64,000 nt of DNA. Origin: Stomorhina lunata (Eukaryota > Arthropoda > Insecta > Diptera > Rhiniidae). The notes below the pieces were generated by a model, which saw only the letters and a list, made by a program, of their open reading frames with translations, searched no databases and had not been told where the DNA came from. Location of the stretch: NCBI GenBank assembly GCA_933228675.1, contig CAKOFX010000005.1, positions 1-64,000 of the forward strand, written 5' to 3'. This document shows positions 59,661 through 64,000 of the stretch, one piece after another (the stretch's first letter is position 1; each line of letters starts with the position of its first letter). Position numbers and translations under genes: made by a program.

Positions 59661-61028
59661 ACTCTATATCTTTCATAAACACATTAACAAAATAACAACT
59701 ACTGTAACACAATTAAATGGCAAGAAAAACAGAAAATTGACTATGGATGTGTAAGTTAACACATCATATATGTATGTATGTATGTATGTTTTAAAATAAT
59801 CATACAATTTATGGTAATTTTGGGATTCCTTTGATAGATTGAACTTTGTATACTTTGTTTTAAGCAAGGAACAGTGGGTTTTTATGAACGAAAATCGATT
59901 CGTCTAAAAGTAGACGATTTCGGCCTAACCAACTATCAAAACGTGTCGAGAAGCTAATTATCTATACATTAATAAATAAATTTAATGGGCTGGAATAAAG
60001 TGCGAATAATTCCTTTGAATCGAAACTTATTTCCCAAAAATGTTTTTTAAATTTTCATAACATAAAAACCAAAATTAGAAAACAAAATTTGTAACCTAAA
60101 ACAACTTTAGAAAATTTCAAAATAACACATTTGCTCTAAACTTTTGTTTCATTTAAAATTTGAACAGAAAAGTATTAATTAAATGCTAGTCTATAATTTC
60201 TATATTCTGTTTTAAATTTCTGTCCATTATTTGAAAATAAAACAAGAATATTTAACTTCGTATGTATTTAGTGGCTTACAAATTATTTTCCAGTTTAATC
60301 TACATAAATGCGAGCGTTATGGAAATAATCAAATTTCCAAACATTTTTAGCAAAAGCCACATATTTGTTATGGGGTTTCAATACATTAGAATAAACAAAT
60401 TTAGACACCATTAGTGTTTAACCCTTGGCGACTGATGTGTGGTGTAGAAGATACCAACAGTGTCAAATTTTTGTACAGAAACCAAATGTCATGGCAATAA
60501 ATAACATAAAAACACAAAATTTTGTTAGGAGTTAAAAAGGAATTTTGTTAGTTTCCAAAAACGGATCTTGGAAAATATAACCCATGGAAATGGTGGTTGA
60601 CTACCAGACTAGAATTGCGATAATCACCTTAGTTGCAAAGGGTTAATAAATACAAAATTAGACTTGAATTTTAATATCTTTACTAAATACTTGGAATCCT
60701 CCAAAATCATTCATTATTTGAATTGAAATGAACAGCGCTTTCCATGCTTTAGTTGTTTATTCCAGGTTAAAGCGCTTAATTTGTAGCAGTTTTGGGTTCA
60801 AAATGGATGATGAATAATTACTCTTATATATTTAGCGAAAAATATGATGTAATTGTTAAGCGAGTAGCATAAAATTACAATTGCTTGAAAATAGTTTTGA
60901 ATTTTCTAAACGGATGGATTTTAACCACTTAGCCCTTCCATCATAAATATCTTTAGTCTAATTTTTTTCTTAGGACTACTTGTATGTGTTATATACTTTT
61001 TCGTATCATTTTAATTGTTTTAATTAGC
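59661..61028. other. Unassigned sequence
   Basis: No supported gene; a short TATG microsatellite lies at 59767-59790. The last dpr exon was looked for here (a frame starting with the second and third bases of a Gly codon after AG, then a Glu-His-Pro-type sequence) and not found. Confidence 0.45.
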
Positions 61029-61215
61029 ATTATTTAGATTATCCTTAAAGTATACTACACAAATGTTTCTGAAATACTTTACATTTCGAGCTATATTGAA
61101 TGCGGCGAATTAATGTAAAAAATTTGAAGCAATTCGGTAATGGCGATTCGGTAATCAAAATTCAAAATATTTCAGAAACATTTATGTAGTATACTTTAAG
61201 GATAATCTAAATAAT
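61029..61215. mobile_element. Hairpin element of about 187 bp with inverted arms of about 50 bp
   Basis: The left arm ATTATTTAGATTATCCTTAA, then AGTATACTACACAAATGTTT, is answered at the right by AAACATTTATGTAGTATACT and TTAAGGATAATCTAAATAAT. Arms differ at a few bases. No coding capacity. MITE-like; target-site duplication not resolved. Confidence 0.7.
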
Positions 61216-61474
61216 ACTATAATACTTATATAATAATATATAAGGGTCACTATATTGTAACTTACACTATGACACATTTTGAGGGTGATGGTCTGGGATA
61301 GGGTTTGCAGTTCGGTTTTGACCGAAACCGAAACCTCGGTTTTTTATGCCTCAAAACCGAAACCGAAAACCGTAGAAAAAACCGCAGTTTTAGCTATTTA
61401 TTTTTCATAATTTTTTGTTGATATTATTCAGAAATAACATTAGCTTATCATAAATTTGCAAGTAATTTGTCTAT

Positions 61475-61761
61475 TTAACCCTAGAACGTCATCCTTCGTC
61501 AAAATGAATACGGAAAATTTTATTTTCAAATTAAAACAAAAAAAGAGGGCTATAATATGTTAAGTTTTTATTAATAATTAAGAAATAAACAAATGAATTT
61601 CTTTAACAATCTATTAAAAAGAGTCTATTAATACATAAGAAAACTATTTTGGTATCCATTTTTGCTCACGAAGAGTTTTATAGTCTATTGAAGTATACGT
61701 AGTCAAAATGACGAAGGATGACGTTAGTGTATGTAAAATAAGGATGACGTTCCAGGGTTAA
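61475..61761. mobile_element. TTAA-flanked MITE (piggyBac-type) nested in the hAT element
   Basis: TTAA at 61475-61478 and 61758-61761 flank inverted ends CCCTAGAACGTCATCC and, on the other strand, CCCTGGAACGTCATCC. A second GACGAAGGATGACGTTA block near the right end repeats the end motif. TTAA duplication and CCCT-starting ends match piggyBac-type elements. No transposase; 279 bp between the TTAAs. Confidence 0.85.
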
Positions 61762-61789
61762 TAAAGTAGATGAATGAAACAAGCAAAAG

Positions 61790-62422
61790 GTGTTTACAAT
61801 GGACGAATGGACAGGTAAGGGGAAGACGGTATATGAACGTAAATATTCACGTATTTTAGGAACGTATAATTTCAAGCAAACGCAAGAAACCATTAGACAA
61901 AGGCTAATGGAGTTTAATATTTCACTTGATACAAACATCGCAGCATCAACTATAGATGGAGCAGCAGCTAATATCAAATTTGTATCTGAAAATCAATTTT
62001 GATGACGGCGACGATGAAACTTTGACTCATTTAAAACAGATTGCCCATATAAATTTGAACCTAAAGGCTGTAAGAAAAACTGTTCGGTATTTCAAAAATT
62101 CGTCAGTTCGTTATAATATTTTACAAACAAGCGTTAAAAAGCATCATAATTGTGAATTAAGTTTACTTTTAGATTTCTGCTTCTAAAACAAAGTATTCAT
62201 GAGAGTTTAGAAATGCTGTCGACCTTAGATTTGCTTCATTCTATCGACTTCGAAATTGTAAATTCTTTAAAATCGTTGCTATTTGTAAAAATTACTATTG
62301 AAGCAATTTGTCGCTCGGATACAAATATTATTCACGCTAAAGGGGCTCTGCAGTTTCTCCTAAAGAAACAAGACTTATTTAAGAAATCCCTCATATTTAA
62401 AAAACCTGAATTATTTTCCTGA
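61790..62422 (+). pseudogene. hAT transposase fragment, disrupted
   Basis: Three frame pieces in order: 61790-62002 (VFTMDEWTG..., TYNFKQTQETIRQ, AASTIDGAAANI), about 62010-62186 (LKQIAHINLNLKAVRKTVRY, FKNSSVRYNILQ) and 62213-62422 (MLSTLDLLHSIDF, VKITIEAICRSDTNI). The T-x-D-E-W-T and T-x-D-G-A-A-N patterns and the following R-x-x-x-x-F-K-x-S region are those of hAT transposase catalytic domains. The BED zinc finger and the C-terminal dimerisation end are missing or unrecognisable, and the frame is broken, so it is inactive. It may be an internally deleted copy. Confidence 0.8.
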
Positions 62423-62602
62423 ATTTTAATATTAAATTATAATATGTTTTAATGTAGTTATCTAAATTTTCCTACAAATTTAAACTGAAATAGTTTTATT
62501 TAAAAAACCGAAAACCGAACCGAAACCGGCCGGTTTTGGGTGTTTTAAAACCGAAACCGCGGTTTCTCATTTTCACGGTTTTTTGCAAACCCTAGTCTGG
62601 GA

Positions 62603-63299
62603 CCAAAAAAAAAATCCTATTCCAACAATACAAAACTTGGGTATATGTATAAGAGCCAGAAACATTACAGTAAACGACTACCTTGTGGTTATTCTAAGAC
62701 GATCTAAATCTAGCAAAATTTGTTCATGAAAGAAGCAAATGGTAAATTGTTTTTTTTTTTTGAAGAAGTTTCATGTGGCTACTGTTTCAATTAAGCAGCA
62801 CAAAGTGCAAGTTCTGAGTAATACAGGAACAATTGTTTGCCGGAAGTTTTTGCGAAGATTTTTTAAAAAACCTCAGAAGATGAATTATTCTTCATCATAA
62901 CAGTACATCTTGACAAATAAGTGAATTTTTGAGCAGTCGAAACCTAAATAAATAAATCACTCAACCCATCTATCACACAGTCCAGAATCGGCACCTAATG
63001 ACCTTTATTGTTTTCGAATATCAATTGTTTGCTCTTCTCTGATAAAGAAGCATTTGAAGCGTTGAAGAACCATGCTTTTGAAATTGACTTAAGAAATTCA
63101 ACTTTTATAAAAATTGTAACGTTTTGGTGCAATCGATCGTTTAAGAAAGTTTTTTATGAAGAATTTATTGGCGTTTTTGTGATTCTATTTAATGTTTAAT
63201 ATATGTATATATGTAAAGTAAAATTGCATTAGTAACTAAATTTTCAAAAATGGAATTATTAAGTTCTTTTGCGACGTCTACATTTATCTATTCCGGTAT
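62603..63299. other. Unassigned sequence
   Basis: No supported gene. It holds words such as CATGAAAGAAGCAAATG and a frame at 63008-63199 (INCLLFSDKEAFEALKNHAF) that I cannot assign. Confidence 0.4.
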
Positions 63300-63685
63300 A
63301 AATTGTATTTATACCGTTTTTAACACATAACTCCCATATAGAGTTATGTGTCAAAAACGCACTAAATGAGAAAAAATCACTAAAACGTTCGTAAATCCGA
63401 AGATAATGAGAACTCTGTTAATTTTTTGCACACATAATTTTTGTAAAAACTGCAATCAATTAGCCAAATTTCGAGATAATCGGTATACATTTGACTCTAG
63501 CTCTCATATAAGTCCAAATAAAGGGAACAGCTTAAATATAAAAGTTTATAGAAAATGTTTGTACAATGGTTAAATTTACCAAATATTTGTCTTTATTCAG
63601 GAAAAAAAACACATTTGACCTTATTGGTCAAGGGTATCGTATGGTCGGGCTTGACCGACTATAGCACTTTCTTACTTGTTTACCT
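63300..63685 (-). repeat. Family B repeat, truncated reverse copy
   Basis: It matches 1195-1540: CACTAAATGAGAAAAAATCA, GCCAAATTTCGAGATAATCG, CTCATATAAGTCCAAAT, then the terminal GGTCGGGCTTGACCGACTAT and CACTTTCTTACTTGTTT. The outer half of the family is missing. A short palindrome, ACATAACTCCCATATAGAGTTATGT, lies at its left edge. Confidence 0.75.
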
Positions 63686-64000
63686 CCTTTTTCCCATTTT
63701 CTTAGCTAATTCTAATCCTTTTGTTTCTATCGCGTTTAGTTTTAGATATAATATCACTAGTTTGTTTCCCTTTTGTACCTAGTGCGAATTTCTGCTTTTA
63801 TCGAATTCGGTATAAATCGGTTTTCTATATGTATTGGTCCTATTTTTATTTAAAAGATATATTTTCTACCGATTTTCCCTTTTTTTACTCTCTAACTTGA
63901 AGAAGTACCAAACACGTATTCTGACTTCATTACTTTAAAAGTTATCAAAAGTTTAATAACAATGAAACTACACATGAATTCTTTCCGTTTTTTGTCCCCT
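63686..64000. repeat. Fragment related to 22.7-23.2 kb
   Basis: Words such as CGATTTTCCCTTTTTTTACT and GAAGTACCAAACACGTATTC resemble the flank of the 133-bp array at 22.7-23.2 kb. It runs off the window edge. Confidence 0.4.

Larger units (their letters stand above)
61299..62594 (+). mobile_element. hAT DNA transposon remnant with perfect 8-bp duplication
   Basis: A 1,296-bp element flanked by GTCTGGGA on both sides (61291-61298 and 62595-62602). The ends share TAGGGTTTGCA as terminal inverted repeat. Just inside lie clustered CCGAAACCG-type motifs in both orientations, typical of subterminal transposase-binding repeats. A decayed transposase and a nested TTAA-flanked MITE are inside. The 8-bp duplication and transposase words identify the hAT superfamily. 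Confidence 0.93.

Overview
The window is AT-rich nuclear DNA of a higher fly, probably a calyptrate (inference). The reasons are exons of an insect dpr-family neuronal immunoglobulin gene, degenerate insect DNA transposons, and dispersed repeats with GACA microsatellite cores. No bacterial-style genes, rRNA, tRNA or CRISPR arrays were seen. Most of the long open frames are translations of tandem repeats.

The only host gene I can support runs on the + strand from about 26.9 to 52.4 kb. It has four exons (26885-27062, 42451-42661, 46615-46742, 52245-52413) that encode both Ig domains of a Dpr cell-surface protein of the dpr6/dpr10 type. Splice sites and phases agree at every junction. The signal-peptide exon(s) and the C-terminal exon(s) were not found in the window. 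The introns (about 15.4, 4.0 and 5.5 kb) consist mostly of tandem arrays, so transcription must cross several satellites. The first exon has an apparent frameshift at a T run, or else uses a downstream acceptor.

Layout: 0-8.2 kb holds two interspersed repeat families (A and B), with inverted B copies and GACA microsatellites. 9.3-12.4 kb is a 31-bp AT-rich array. 13.3-15.2 kb is a 12-bp array. 16.0-17.1 kb is a palindromic array of a unit of about 21 bp. 18.47-19.76 kb is a broken mariner. 19.93-20.77 kb is a non-autonomous element with inverted ends. 21.9-23.3 kb holds 133-bp repeats. 24.05-26.4 kb is a 31-bp array with a 20-unit higher-order period. 26.9-52.4 kb is the dpr region, with 29-31 bp arrays in both orientations, an 11-bp array and a young LTR retrotransposon (29288-33820). 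52.6-55.7 kb is another 31-bp array with a duplication of about 1.58 kb. 56.27-58.9 kb is a large 11-bp array, inverted relative to the one at 35.8 kb. 61.0-62.6 kb holds a hairpin element and a hAT remnant that carries a nested TTAA-flanked MITE. 63.3-63.7 kb is another family B copy.

Three things stand out. (1) The LTR element has identical LTRs and open gag and protease frames, plus an integrase zinc-binding module, but no reverse transcriptase, RNase H or integrase core. (2) Arrays with 29-31 bp periods sharing CTATAG or CCTATA cores recur across the locus as though they were one diversifying satellite superfamily. (3) The 211-bp dpr Ig1 exon lies between mutually complementary arrays, which predicts very long intronic hairpins.
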